Positions 7,686-16,779 of a stretch of 64,000 nt of DNA are shown here, piece by piece. The number at the start of each line of letters is the position of its first letter. The stretch's first letter is position 1. The notes beneath the pieces were generated by a model. The model saw only the letters and a list, made by a program, of their open reading frames with translations. It searched no databases and was not told the DNA's origin. Origin of the DNA: Pontibacter fetidus (GTDB lineage: Bacteria > Bacteroidota > Bacteroidia > Cytophagales > Hymenobacteraceae); assembly GCF_010119545.1 (NCBI RefSeq), contig NZ_JAAEAA010000002.1, positions 186,001 through 250,000 on the forward strand, given 5' to 3'. Position numbers and translations under genes: made by a program.

Positions 7686-9518
7686 ATGACGGACGAGAAC
7701 AAACATACTCAGAAGCTATTCTCAGAATTTACTCCTGCCACGGCAACCGACTGGGAAGAACGCGCCCGCAAAGACCTGCGCGACACCCCATTGGAGCAGC
7801 TTACCTGGCACACCTACGAAGGCATCGACATTAAACCCTACTATACCAGGCAAGACCTGGACCAACTGCCTGCTACCCGGCAAAAACCGGGCAACTACCC
7901 GTTTACACGGGGTACCAGAACTGCTGCAAATACATGGCTTAACATACAGGAAATAAAAGTAGAAGGCAACGGAAAACCTGCTATAGATAAAGCCGCCGAT
8001 GCCCTGACCCGGGGCGCTGACGGCATTCATTTTATACTTCCGCAGCCCGAGCTTTTTGATATCGTATACCTGCTTAGCAAAATAGACCTGAACAAGCATA
8101 CTGTAAGCTATACTTTACCCAACAAGCTCGACCATTTCCCAAACAGGCTTTATGGTAAACTTGGCGCAAACAATGTGTCGCCGCAAAAGCTATGTGGTTT
8201 TATAAAGTATGAACCCATGACGGCTAAAGGCGAACTTACCAGGGACGAGAACAAAGCCATTGTAGAATTACTGGAACTTACCAAAGATAGCCCTGAGTTT
8301 TATGGCATTACCATTAACGGTACCAACTTCAGCAGCATTGGTGCTACAACTGTACAGGAGATAGCGTATACCCTGAGTGCCGCTGTAGCCTATATACACC
8401 GCCTGACCAATGCCGGGCAAACCGTGGAAGATGTGCTGCGCAACATGCAGTTTCATATGGCGGCGGGTACCAATTACTTTTTCGAGATTGCCAAGTTAAG
8501 AGCCCTGCGTTTGTTATGGGCAACTATAGTAGAAGCCTACAGCGCAGATAAAGCGCTTGCCGGCAAACTACGCATCCATAGCTCTACATCGGGTTGGTAC
8601 CAAACCACCCTGGACCCTTACGTGAACATGCTGCGCGTAACCACCGAGGCCATGTCGGCAGTAATGGCAGGCACCGATTCGCTCACTGTTTCTCCGTTCG
8701 ACAGTACATTTAAAGCATCAGATGAATTTTCGGAGCGCATTGCCCGCAACGTTTCTATTATTCTGAGAGAAGAAGCTTATCTGGATAAAGCCATCGACCC
8801 TGCTGCCGGCTCCTATTATTTAGAGTCGCTGACAGACCAGTTGGCTACCAAAGCATGGGAGTTGTTTAAAGAAGTGGAAAGCAAAGGTGGTTTTGAAGCT
8901 GCCTACGAAAGTGGTTTTATACTTGGCTCCATCACCGAAGTTAGCCGCCAGAAGTTCCGCGACATTGCCAAAGGCAGCATGATACTGGTTGGTACAAACA
9001 AATACCCGAACCCGAAAGAGAAAATAGACTTTGACCCGGAAGAACTGATCCAGAGCGAAGCTTTTGATACCACCCGTGCCGCCTACCCAACCGAAGTAAT
9101 GCGTATGGCTACCGAGCTGCATTTGCGCAAGCGTCAGCGCCGGCCTAAAGCTATAGTTGCCATTATAGGCAACGGTGAGCAGCGCCAGGTAAATGCTACG
9201 TTTGCCAAAGAATTCTTCAGTTGTGCCGGCTTCGAGACTGAAATGCAAAACTATAGTTCCGTGGAAGAAGCATCTGATAAACTACAGCATACAGCAGCAG
9301 AAATACTGGTTGTATCATCTTCAGAAGCGAACTATGTGAAGGAATTTGGTCCACGCATCCGTAACCACCACGCCAAACCAACCTTAATTCTGGCCGACGA
9401 CCCGCAGCACATGAAAGCTGAAATGATCGCAAACGGTTACGACGAGTTCATCTTCGAAGACTGCGACATGGGCACCATCCTGGAGATCGTACACAAAAAA
9501 TTGCACGGAGATAAGTAA
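7686..9518 (+). CDS. mutA: Methylmalonyl-CoA mutase small (beta) subunit
   Basis: This is the non-catalytic partner of the B12-dependent mutase that interconverts methylmalonyl-CoA and succinyl-CoA, linking propionyl-CoA to the TCA cycle. It has 610 residues: an N-terminal TIM-barrel-like mutase domain (DWEERARKDL, FHMAAGTNYFFEIAKLRALR, IDPAAGSYYLESLT) and a C-terminal flavodoxin-like domain that lacks the cobalamin-binding DxHxxG, as expected for the small subunit. The gene encoding the catalytic subunit begins 56 bases downstream on the same strand, so the two form an operon. The assembly GTPase MeaB is encoded 8 kb away at 19648. Confidence 0.95.
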   Translation: MTDENKHTQKLFSEFTPATATDWEERARKDLRDTPLEQLTWHTYEGIDIKPYYTRQDLDQLPATRQKPGNYPFTRGTRTAANTWLNIQEIKVEGNGKPAIDKAADALTRGADGIHFILPQPELFDIVYLLSKIDLNKHTVSYTLPNKLDHFPNRLYGKLGANNVSPQKLCGFIKYEPMTAKGELTRDENKAIVELLELTKDSPEFYGITINGTNFSSIGATTVQEIAYTLSAAVAYIHRLTNAGQTVEDVLRNMQFHMAAGTNYFFEIAKLRALRLLWATIVEAYSADKALAGKLRIHSSTSGWYQTTLDPYVNMLRVTTEAMSAVMAGTDSLTVSPFDSTFKASDEFSERIARNVSIILREEAYLDKAIDPAAGSYYLESLTDQLATKAWELFKEVESKGGFEAAYESGFILGSITEVSRQKFRDIAKGSMILVGTNKYPNPKEKIDFDPEELIQSEAFDTTRAAYPTEVMRMATELHLRKRQRRPKAIVAIIGNGEQRQVNATFAKEFFSCAGFETEMQNYSSVEEASDKLQHTAAEILVVSSSEANYVKEFGPRIRNHHAKPTLILADDPQHMKAEMIANGYDEFIFEDCDMGTILEIVHKKLHGDK

Positions 9519-9574
9519 ATGACTGAATTCTGAATAAATGAATGACAAACAGTTATTCAGTAAATCAAAATTGA

Positions 9575-11716
9575 ATGATGAAGCCTGACTTTTCTAAGAT
9601 AGATATAAACAAAGTTGCTGCGGTAGCAAACGGCCACGAAGCCCCTGCTGATGCCAGGGTTTGGAAAACGCCGGAGCAGATAAAAGTAAAGAGCTTTTAT
9701 ACATCGGAGGATGCTGCCAGCTTTGAGCACCTGGATTTTGCTGCCGGCTTGCCACCTTACCTACGCGGGCCGTACAGCACCATGTACGTACAAAAGCCCT
9801 GGACCATTCGCCAGTACGCTGGTTTCTCAACTGCCGAAGAAAGTAATGCCTTCTACCGCCGTAACCTGGCGGGTGGGCAAAAAGGCCTTTCGGTAGCGTT
9901 TGACCTGGCCACGCACCGCGGTTACGACTCGGACCACCCGCGTGTGGTAGGTGATGTGGGCAAAGCTGGTGTAGCGATTGATTCCGTAGAGGATATGAAG
10001 ATCCTGTTCGATCAGATTCCGCTGAACGAGATGTCGGTTTCGATGACGATGAACGGGGCGGTTTTGCCGATTATGGCGTTTTATATTGTTGCCGCCGAAG
10101 AGCAGGGCGTGAAGCCAGAGCAGTTGAGTGGTACTATTCAGAACGACATCCTGAAGGAATTTATGGTGCGCAACACCTACATCTATCCGCCGGAGCCAAG
10201 CATGAAAATTATTGCCGACATCTTTGCCTATACTTCTAAAAAGATGCCGCGCTTCAACTCTATTTCTATTTCGGGTTACCACATGCAGGAGGCCGGCGCC
10301 ACCGCTGATATTGAGCTGGCTTATACGCTGGCTGATGGCCTGGAATATGTGCGCACCGGATTGCAGGCAGGCATGGACATTGATGATTTCGCACCGCGAC
10401 TGTCGTTTTTCTGGGCAATTGGCATGAACCACTTTATGGAGATTGCCAAGATGCGTGCCGCGCGTATGCTGTGGGCCAAGCTTATCAAGCAATTCAACCC
10501 GAAGAATCCGAAATCTTTAGCGTTAAGAACACATTGTCAGACTTCCGGTTGGAGCTTAACTGAGCAGGATCCGTTCAATAACGTAACTCGTACCTGCGTA
10601 GAAGCCTTAGCCGCTGCCCTTGGCGGTACGCAAAGCTTGCACACCAACGCGCTCGACGAAGCCATTGCGTTACCAACCGATTTCTCGGCTCGTATTGCCC
10701 GTAACACACAGATCTACCTGCAGCAGGAAACCAACATTACCAAAGTAGTAGACCCGTGGGGTGGCTCTCATTATGTAGAAGCGCTAACGCACGAGCTGGC
10801 ACAAAAAGCCTGGGCACTGATTGAGGAAGTGGAAGAGCTGGGCGGTATGGCCAAAGCGATTGAGACTGGCTTACCGAAAATGCGCATCGAAGAAGCCGCA
10901 GCCCGCAAACAAGCCCGTATCGACTCTGGTAAAGACATTATAGTTGGTGTAAACAAATACCAACCAAGCCAGATCCAGGAAATCGAGATTCTGGACATCG
11001 ACAACACCGCCGTTCGTGAAGCGCAGTTGCGCCGGTTGGCAAGTGTAAAAGAGACCAGAGATGCAGGTGCTGTGGCCAATGCTTTACAGGCGTTAACAAA
11101 TGCCGCAGAATCCGGCGAAGGCAACTTACTTGACCTGGCCGTTGCAGCAGCACGCCATAGGGCTACATTGGGTGAGATTTCCGATGCCTTAGAGAAAGTA
11201 TACGGCAGACACAAAGCAGTAATCAGAGCCATATCAGGAGTGTACTCAGCAGAAATAACCGACGACGAAAACTTTGAACGCGCGAAGCAATTAGCTGATC
11301 AGTTTGAAGAAATGGAAGGCCGCCGGCCACGCATTATGGTAGCCAAAATGGGCCAGGACGGCCACGACCGCGGATCCAAAGTAATTGCCACTTCCTTTGC
11401 CGATCTTGGCTTCGACGTGGACATAGGACCACTGTTCCAAACGCCAGCCGAAGTAGCTATGCAAGCCGCCGAAAACGATGTGCATGTGGTAGGTGTTTCA
11501 TCACTAGCTGCGGGCCACAAAACGCTGGTACCCCAACTGATAGAAGAGCTCCATAAGTTAGGCCGCGAAGACATTTTGGTTATAGTTGGCGGCGTTATCC
11601 CAGCCCAGGATTACGACTTCCTGTTTAAAGCCGGCGCTGCAGGCGTGTTTGGTCCCGGTACTATAATCTCGGTAGCTGCTCAGAATATCCTGGATAAGCT
11701 GATCTCAGGAGTTTAG
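9575..11716 (+). CDS. mutB: Methylmalonyl-CoA mutase large (alpha) catalytic subunit
   Basis: This is the adenosylcobalamin-dependent catalytic subunit, 713 residues. The barrel domain carries [41 protein letters not shown] and WGGSHYVE. The C-terminal B12 domain contains [11 protein letters not shown], with DGH at 595-597, so His597 is the predicted lower axial cobalt ligand. Two ATGs stand in tandem at 9575 and 9578 and either could start the protein. A hairpin with a T tract at 11752-11783 ends the mutAB transcript. It contains no copy of the CTATAG word, unlike most of the window, which fits strong sequence constraint. Confidence 0.97.
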   Translation: MMKPDFSKIDINKVAAVANGHEAPADARVWKTPEQIKVKSFYTSEDAASFEHLDFAAGLPPYLRGPYSTMYVQKPWTIRQYAGFSTAEESNAFYRRNLAGGQKGLSVAFDLATHRGYDSDHPRVVGDVGKAGVAIDSVEDMKILFDQIPLNEMSVSMTMNGAVLPIMAFYIVAAEEQGVKPEQLSGTIQNDILKEFMVRNTYIYPPEPSMKIIADIFAYTSKKMPRFNSISISGYHMQEAGATADIELAYTLADGLEYVRTGLQAGMDIDDFAPRLSFFWAIGMNHFMEIAKMRAARMLWAKLIKQFNPKNPKSLALRTHCQTSGWSLTEQDPFNNVTRTCVEALAAALGGTQSLHTNALDEAIALPTDFSARIARNTQIYLQQETNITKVVDPWGGSHYVEALTHELAQKAWALIEEVEELGGMAKAIETGLPKMRIEEAAARKQARIDSGKDIIVGVNKYQPSQIQEIEILDIDNTAVREAQLRRLASVKETRDAGAVANALQALTNAAESGEGNLLDLAVAAARHRATLGEISDALEKVYGRHKAVIRAISGVYSAEITDDENFERAKQLADQFEEMEGRRPRIMVAKMGQDGHDRGSKVIATSFADLGFDVDIGPLFQTPAEVAMQAAENDVHVVGVSSLAAGHKTLVPQLIEELHKLGREDILVIVGGVIPAQDYDFLFKAGAAGVFGPGTIISVAAQNILDKLISGV

Positions 11717-11751
11717 GAGTTAGTTAGTTTAGGATTTAAAGAGTTTAAAGT

Positions 11752-11783
11752 CGCAGTTGATTCAGTTCAGCTGCGCCTTTTTT
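11752..11783 (+). terminator. Terminator of the mutAB operon
   Basis: A 9-bp stem with one G-T pair (11752-11760 with 11767-11775) has a 6-base loop and is followed by CCTTTTTTTATT. It lies 35 bases after the mutB stop codon. Confidence 0.75.
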
Positions 11784-11794
11784 ATTGTTTATTT

Positions 11795-11914
11795 CTGGCG
11801 CGGAGCTTAGCTCCGTGACGAGTTATAGAAGCGAATCTCCAGATTCGCTAAGGCCGTTTTTGCGAATCTGAGATTCGTATTTATAAACAGGCACGGAAGT
11901 AACTTCCGCGCCAG
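11795..11914. repeat. Left REP hairpin array flanking the RAYT gene
   Basis: The segment is bounded by inverted CTGGCGCGG (11795-11803) and CCGCGCCAG (11906-11914). Inside are four short hairpins: GGAGCTTAGCTCC (11802-11814), GCGAATCT-CC-AGATTCGC (11831-11848), CGAATCTGAGATTCG (11863-11877) and GGAAGTAACTTCC (11895-11907). The right array at 12518-12606 repeats these modules in inverted order and orientation. Confidence 0.85.
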
Positions 11915-11925
11915 ATACAATTATT

Positions 11926-12468
11926 TTATACAAGCCACACAACTTCTAACCTTCCCTTCTGCCCTGCATAATCCCGGGCACTACTATAGTACCAATGTTC
12001 CGGTTCTTCTACAAAACCAGCTTTGACAGGGTTTTGATGCAGGTACTCTAGTTTCTGTTCAATCATTTGATTGTTATCTAATAGAATTGGATGATATCCG
12101 GGTTGCCAGAACTTATACTCTTCGTGTTTGCTACTTAATTCTCCGGCTGAGTTTATTAACCATAGTAACCAACTTTTTCTGCTTTCCTGTGGATTATTTC
12201 GAATAGCTCTGTACAATTCTTTTGAAGTATATTTCTTAAAATCCCTGATCTTATATGCTAATGAAGGTGATGAGCAAATAAGGTGCAGGTGATTTGTCAT
12301 GATGCACCAGGCATATAGTGTAAACTGCTTTTCTTTTTGGCAGTAAGCAAGGCTGTCACATATAATTTCAAGATACTCTCGCCTGGTTAGAACATCTGCC
12401 CATTGTATTACCGATATTGTAACAAAGTAAACCCCATCTGGCTCTTTGGCTTTAAACTTATTGCTCAT
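11926..12468 (-). CDS. REP-associated tyrosine transposase (RAYT, TnpA_REP, Y1/HUH superfamily)
   Basis: This is a single-strand DNA transposase-like enzyme related to IS200/IS605 TnpA that acts on REP hairpins. The HUH metal motif is visible as MTNHLHLI, and the C-terminal helix with the candidate nucleophilic tyrosine as LEYLHQNPVKAGFV, the hallmark of the REP-associated subgroup. I place the start at the ATG at 12468 (MSNKFKAKEP, 180 aa); an upstream in-frame GTG at 12480 is less likely. The gene is bracketed closely by inverted hairpin arrays at 11795-11914 and 12518-12606, which is the classic RAYT context. Related hairpin elements recur at 413, 30816, 49351 and 50690. It appears intact. 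Confidence 0.92.
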   Translation of the reverse strand: MSNKFKAKEPDGVYFVTISVIQWADVLTRREYLEIICDSLAYCQKEKQFTLYAWCIMTNHLHLICSSPSLAYKIRDFKKYTSKELYRAIRNNPQESRKSWLLWLINSAGELSSKHEEYKFWQPGYHPILLDNNQMIEQKLEYLHQNPVKAGFVEEPEHWYYSSARDYAGQKGRLEVVWLV

Positions 12469-12517
12469 GACGATGTGCACGAAAAATAGGTTAGCCGGGT
12501 TACAGTTTTCTATTTCA

Positions 12518-12606
12518 CTGGCGCTGAAGTTACTTCCGTGCCTGCCTATAAAAGCGAATCTCAGATTCGCGCTTATAACTCGTCACGGAGCTAAGCTCCG
12601 CGCCAG
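12518..12606. repeat. Right REP hairpin array flanking the RAYT gene
   Basis: The array begins CTGGCG at 12518 and ends CGCGCCAG at 12606. It holds GAAGTTACTTC (12526-12536), GCGAATCT-C-AGATTCGC (12554-12570) and GGAGCTAAGCTCC (12587-12599). Its reverse complement aligns module by module with 11795-11914, except that one GCGAATCT hairpin is missing. Together the arrays make an 812-base inverted-repeat cassette around the transposase gene. Confidence 0.85.
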
Positions 12607-12655
12607 AAGTTTTAATAACTTTACCCTTATCCACACAAACACCAAACTACAAACT

Positions 12656-13205
12656 ATGGCATCAGCTTTCGCGCACGCACTGGCGGCTTTAACTATAGGT
12701 AAAACCTACTCTGGCAACTATACTTCACCTAAATTCTGGCTGCTGGGTATAGCTTGTACTATAGTGCCGGATGCGGATGTGGTGATGTTCAAATTCGGGG
12801 TACCGTATGAGCACATGCTAGGGCACAGGGGATTTTCGCACTCGCTGGTTTTTGCAGGAATACTTGGCGTTATAGCTACAGCACTTTTTTACAGAAACAT
12901 AAAACTTACCTCCAGGAAAGGGCTGCTATTCATACTTTTTTTTACGCTTTGCACGGCCTCCCATAGTTTGCTGGATGCCCTGACCAACGGAGGTTTAGGA
13001 GTGGCCGTATTTGCCCCCTTCGATAACACCCGTTACTTTCTGCCATGGCGCCCGATACAGGTTTCGCCTATTGGGGTAGGTAACTTTTTTAGCGAATGGG
13101 GCTGGCGGGTAATCAAAAAGCGAACTGGTTTGGGTAGGGATGTCGACTATAGTTTATGTATTACTGGCCAAAATGTTAAAAACCACAAACGGAAAAGTAA
13201 CTTAG
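12656..13205 (+). CDS. YdjM-like metal-dependent hydrolase / DUF457 membrane protein, frameshifted in an A5 run
   Basis: The protein starts at the ATG at 12656 (MASAFAHALAALTIG) and shows the LexA-regulated YdjM/DUF457 pattern: VPDADVVMFKFG, LGHRGFSHSLVF and ASHSLLDALTNGG, with several membrane helices. The frame as written departs from the family after FFSEWGWRVIK at about 13114 and continues into an implausible basic tail to 13300. Removing one A from the run at 13115-13119 restores SELVWVGMSTIVYVLL and a TAG at 13203-13205, giving a 182-residue protein of normal shape. The indel is either an assembly error or a real slippage mutation. The corrected stop sits just ahead of a terminator at 13213-13245. 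Function is unproven for the family. Confidence 0.85.
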
Positions 13206-13212
13206 AGGGCAC

Positions 13213-13245
13213 AAAAAAAACGAGCTCCGTAAGAAGCTCGCTTTT
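13213..13245. terminator. Hairpin between convergent genes
   Basis: A CGAGCT/AGCTCG stem (13221-13226 with 13235-13240) is flanked by A8 on the left and CTTTT on the right. The minus-strand reading ends in eight T and suits the lipoprotein gene at 13281-14066; the plus reading is weaker. Confidence 0.7.
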
Positions 13246-13280
13246 AAGGGTAATCAGGGTTTATAAATTAAGCTATTGGC

Positions 13281-14066
13281 TTAGTTACACTGGTAAGTAA
13301 AGTTGGTGATGTACTGTGTACCGTCATCGTCTGTTTCCGTGATCTTGGTAGGCAGGTTTTTGTCGCTGTACACATACGTGTAAGTTGATGTATAAACCTC
13401 CGGCTCCTCACCCCACAGGTACGTTGTAGTTACTTTACCCGGGTTGTTGTTACCTGTTCCTTCGTAAAGGTTAAGAGGTCCTTTGGCAGCTGCATATGGC
13501 GTTAGCTTGCTGTCGTAGTTTTCATACTTTGTTCTCATGAAAACCTGACCCATGTATTTTACTTCGGTCTGGGTTACGTTGCCAGCGCTGTTGTAAGCAA
13601 AGGTCATCGAATATTCTTCTTCGTCCGAAGTAACCTCAGTTATTTTGCTAAGTCTTTTGCTGCCATCATAAGTAAATGTTGCTGTGTAGCTTAGCTCACC
13701 ATCATAATACTCTTTTGATTTGCTAACCATACCGTTAGAGTATTCATAGGTGATATAACCGTAAACTTCACCGTTTTCAGTAAACTCTTCTTTTACAAGT
13801 TTGTTACTGCTATCGTAGGTATAGTTTGTGGTGTACTCATACTCTTCTTCGCCATCTATTTCTACTTGCGTAATGCTGGTAATATAACCTGCCGTGTTAT
13901 AGCTAAACGCTGTAGAGCTGCCTTCGTCATCTGAAACGGCAGTGATTTTGCAGGGCGTAAGGTTTGCATTTGGCTGCGCATCGTCGTCTTTGTCGCCGCA
14001 GGCTGTAAACGTAAGAGCTGCTACCGCGAACAGGCTCAGCAACTTGCTGGTAATGTTTAACTTCAT
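13281..14066 (-). CDS. Lipoprotein with YD/RHS-like tandem repeats
   Basis: The protein has 261 residues. The signal peptide ends in a lipobox (ALTFTAC, Cys near residue 23) followed by an Asp-rich export tag, GDKDDD. The body is a run of tyrosine-rich repeats such as FSYNTAGYITSITQV, YTYDSSNKLVKE, FTYDGSKRLSKI and FAYNSAGNVTQTE, which resemble YD repeats of RHS proteins and form beta-strands. No toxin or protease domain follows. It probably sits on the cell surface or outer membrane. The gene is monocistronic and no function can be assigned. Confidence 0.8.
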   Translation of the reverse strand: MKLNITSKLLSLFAVAALTFTACGDKDDDAQPNANLTPCKITAVSDDEGSSTAFSYNTAGYITSITQVEIDGEEEYEYTTNYTYDSSNKLVKEEFTENGEVYGYITYEYSNGMVSKSKEYYDGELSYTATFTYDGSKRLSKITEVTSDEEEYSMTFAYNSAGNVTQTEVKYMGQVFMRTKYENYDSKLTPYAAAKGPLNLYEGTGNNNPGKVTTTYLWGEEPEVYTSTYTYVYSDKNLPTKITETDDDGTQYITNFTYQCN

Positions 14067-14254
14067 CGTTTTATTTTGTTAGATTTTATTTTGATAAGCA
14101 AAGTTCACATTAATATTCCAATTATACAATACTCATTTTTAGGTATATATTCTTTTTGCTAAAGATAGTGTTGGCGCAGCAACTATAAATAAGCGTGCCT
14201 GTTGGTTGTTGTGCTAAAACCCCTGTACCTTGTAACTATAACCCTTACATACCC

Positions 14255-14650
14255 ATGAAGTTAAAACATATCCTCCTTATTATAGCTATAGCCCTTGTCG
14301 GGTGGTTTCTTTACGACTCGTTTTCGCAGCCCGGTGTTGCTGACCTGGAAGGGGATTTTAAAGAAGTAGGTTTTTACCGCAACGAGAACAATACGGGCCC
14401 AGTAGTCAGGATTTATGCCGTAACTATAACTGATACCTTGTGGCAACAGATGCGCCAGTACGGTGACTATATGCCGCACACCAAGTATGGTAACACTAAA
14501 GTGTACTTCTTCCTGAAAGGTAGCCCTGCGCCTACTACTTTACAACCTGGCACTGAAAACTTTGAGGCACGATTTAAGGAATTTGTTGTAGCCCGGTATG
14601 AAAAAGACGCCATGGGGCAGGTGTCGTTTGTGCAATACCCGTTCCGTTAG
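14255..14650 (+). CDS. Small exported or membrane-anchored hypothetical protein
   Basis: I start the gene at the ATG at 14255 because the following residues, MKLKHILLIIAIALVGWFLYD, form a clear N-terminal membrane anchor or uncleaved signal. An earlier in-frame start at 14195 would bury it. The mature part is about 110 residues with a mixed alpha/beta look (VVRIYAVTITDTLWQQM, TKVYFFLKG, EFVVARYEKDAMG). I do not recognise the family. It is followed after 74 bases by trehalase on the same strand, so a shared transcript is possible. Confidence 0.7.
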   Translation: MKLKHILLIIAIALVGWFLYDSFSQPGVADLEGDFKEVGFYRNENNTGPVVRIYAVTITDTLWQQMRQYGDYMPHTKYGNTKVYFFLKGSPAPTTLQPGTENFEARFKEFVVARYEKDAMGQVSFVQYPFR

Positions 14651-14724
14651 TATACTTGTCGGTTTGCTTGCGGTTTGCGTAACAGAAATTTACTATTTGT
14701 AATACTTCTGATAACGCGCAAGCC

Positions 14725-16347
14725 ATGAAGCATACCTGTAACATCCTGAAACTATACTTTTTACTGGTTTTGCCCTTTACCCTTACCCAGTTGCCTGCCC
14801 AGGCGCAGCAGTTCTATCGTCCGGAAAAAGACCTGGGCGAGTTGTTTGAGCAGGTTCAGCTGCAACGCGTTTTCCCGGACTCTAAAACCTTCCCGGATTG
14901 TGTACCGCTTTCTGACCCGAAACAGATTCAGCAGGCGTATCAGCAGCAGAAAGGTAAGCCGGACTTTAACCTGGAGCTATTTGTGCTGCAACACTTTAAA
15001 CTACCTGCCTCACCCGACACAACATTTGCTACCAACTATAGCTATTCGGTTGCACAGCACATAGAGCGCCTCTGGCCTGTACTTACACGCCAACCCGGCG
15101 CAAACGGAGGCTCTTTAATTACATTGCCACACGCGTATGTGGTGCCTGGTGGCAGGTTCAGGGAGATTTATTACTGGGATAGCTTTTTTACCATGCTGGG
15201 TTTACAGGCCAGCGGCGAAACGGAGCTTATCCAGCAGATGGTCGATAATTTCACTTACCTGATAAACACGGTTGGTCATATACCAAACGGTAACCGCACC
15301 TATTACCTCAGCCGTTCGCAGCCACCTTTTTATGCGCTGATGCTCCGAATACTGGCTCAGCAAAAAGGTCGCGAGGTGTTGCTTAAATATGCGCCTGCCC
15401 TTAAAAAGGAATATGCTTTCTGGATGGAAGGAGCCTCTAATTTATCAGAAGCCAACCCCACGCACCGCCGTGTAGTTTTATTGCCCGACGGAAGTATACT
15501 GAACCGCTACTACGACGATAACCCAGCTCCGCGACCGGAATCTTACCTGGAGGATGTAGAAATGGCTAAGCATTCGGGCAGAAACCCCGAAGCAATTTAC
15601 CTCGACATTAGAGCCGCTGCCGAATCGGGTTGGGACTTCAGCACACGTTGGTTTGCAGACGGCAAAAACATCAGCACCATCCAAACTACCAAACTTATAC
15701 CCGTAGACCTGAACGCCCTGCTCTACCACATGGAACTAACGCTGCAGGAAATGGCTGTGCTGGAAGGCAATAAACAGGAAGCCCGCCAGTATGAAAAGCT
15801 TGCCAAAGCCCGCCGCGATGCCATGCTGACCTATAACTGGAACGATGAGCAGGACTTTTTTTACGACTATAATTTTGTAACGAAAGCTACCACCAACATC
15901 CCTACGCTGGCTGCGGTGTACCCACTATACTTTCATATGGTAAAGCGCAAACCGGCCAAAGCAGTAGCGCAAAAGATAATAGCAGAGTTTATAAAACCCG
16001 GTGGCGTAGTTACTACCCTGAACCAGAGTGGCCAGCAATGGGATGCCCCAAATGGCTGGGCCCCGCTGCAATGGATGACGATACAGGCTCTGCGCAACTA
16101 TGGCTACACCGACAAAGCTGCAACTATAGCTACAAACTGGGTACAACTGAACAACGACGTATACCTGGCTACCGGCAAGTTGATGGAAAAATATAACGTA
16201 ACCGACCTTGCCCTGGAAGCAGGCGGAGGCGAATACCCAAACCAGGATGGCTTTGGCTGGACAAATGGTGTGCTACTGAAGTTGCTTTTAGAAAACCCGG
16301 CCTTGCTAAAGCTAACAGAGAAAGGAGCAGTGTTACAGGAGAAGTAA
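14725..16347 (+). CDS. treA: Periplasmic trehalase (glycoside hydrolase family 37)
   Basis: The enzyme hydrolyses alpha,alpha-trehalose to two glucose molecules. The N-terminus is a signal peptide ending near AQAQ (about residue 28), so it acts in the periplasm. Both family signatures are present: PGGRFREIYYWDSFF at 141-155 and QWDAPNGWAP at 437-446. By analogy with the E. coli enzyme, Asp304 (ESGWDFS) and Glu503 (GGGEYPNQDGFGW) are the likely catalytic acid and base. The length of 540 aa is standard. No trehalose transporter or regulator is adjacent, so the role may be scavenging or osmolyte turnover. Confidence 0.95.
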   Translation: MKHTCNILKLYFLLVLPFTLTQLPAQAQQFYRPEKDLGELFEQVQLQRVFPDSKTFPDCVPLSDPKQIQQAYQQQKGKPDFNLELFVLQHFKLPASPDTTFATNYSYSVAQHIERLWPVLTRQPGANGGSLITLPHAYVVPGGRFREIYYWDSFFTMLGLQASGETELIQQMVDNFTYLINTVGHIPNGNRTYYLSRSQPPFYALMLRILAQQKGREVLLKYAPALKKEYAFWMEGASNLSEANPTHRRVVLLPDGSILNRYYDDNPAPRPESYLEDVEMAKHSGRNPEAIYLDIRAAAESGWDFSTRWFADGKNISTIQTTKLIPVDLNALLYHMELTLQEMAVLEGNKQEARQYEKLAKARRDAMLTYNWNDEQDFFYDYNFVTKATTNIPTLAAVYPLYFHMVKRKPAKAVAQKIIAEFIKPGGVVTTLNQSGQQWDAPNGWAPLQWMTIQALRNYGYTDKAATIATNWVQLNNDVYLATGKLMEKYNVTDLALEAGGGEYPNQDGFGWTNGVLLKLLLENPALLKLTEKGAVLQEK

Positions 16348-16431
16348 GAATCGCCATTTTCATTTTAGCTGATTTCTGTAAATAAATGCTGCTCAGGCTC
16401 GTAGTAATAAGATGTACAAAATCTGAAAGCT

Positions 16432-16671
16432 ATGAAGCAGAGAATAAATGTTATAGGAGCAGCGCTAATCACAAGCTCAATGTTACTGGCATCGTGTGGC
16501 GAAACCGGCGAAAACAGTGATATGCCACCTGAAAGCACTACTGGTAATACGCAGGAAACAGGTATAGAAGGTTCCGGCGACCAACCCGGCACAGCCGCCG
16601 ATGATACCACAGAATATGTGAATGAAACCATTGGCGACGACAATGCCGCTGCCGGTGATAGTGTACAATAA
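16432..16671 (+). CDS. Small acidic lipoprotein
   Basis: A 79-residue protein with a lipobox (SSMLLASC) and a Cys near residue 22. The mature chain is low-complexity, rich in Gly, Glu, Asp and Thr, and probably disordered. It resembles in style, though not in sequence, the short lipoproteins at 61746-61958 and 62132-62323. A terminator follows at 16689-16720. No function can be inferred. Confidence 0.7.
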   Translation: MKQRINVIGAALITSSMLLASCGETGENSDMPPESTTGNTQETGIEGSGDQPGTAADDTTEYVNETIGDDNAAAGDSVQ

Positions 16672-16688
16672 ACTATAAAGCAGAAATC

Positions 16689-16720
16689 AAAAAGGACGGG
16701 CTTATACCTGTCCTTTTTTG
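16689..16720 (+). terminator. Terminator after the small lipoprotein gene
   Basis: A 12-bp stem with one G-T pair (16689-16700 with 16707-16718) has a 6-base loop and continues into TTTTTTG. Confidence 0.8.
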
Positions 16721-16779
16721 TTGTTATAATCTGGCACTACGTTTGCAACTATGGCGTTATAGGAAAAAACGCATACCTC

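Noticed and set aside
9827-10492. Long minus-strand frame inside mutB (221 codons)
   Set aside because: It is entirely antisense to a conserved enzyme and has His/Arg-rich non-protein-like composition.
12446-12655. N-terminal extension of the YdjM-like frame upstream of 12656
   Set aside because: It runs across the REP array and the RAYT start region and gives an unlikely sequence; the ATG at 12656 begins the family-like MASAFAHALAALT.
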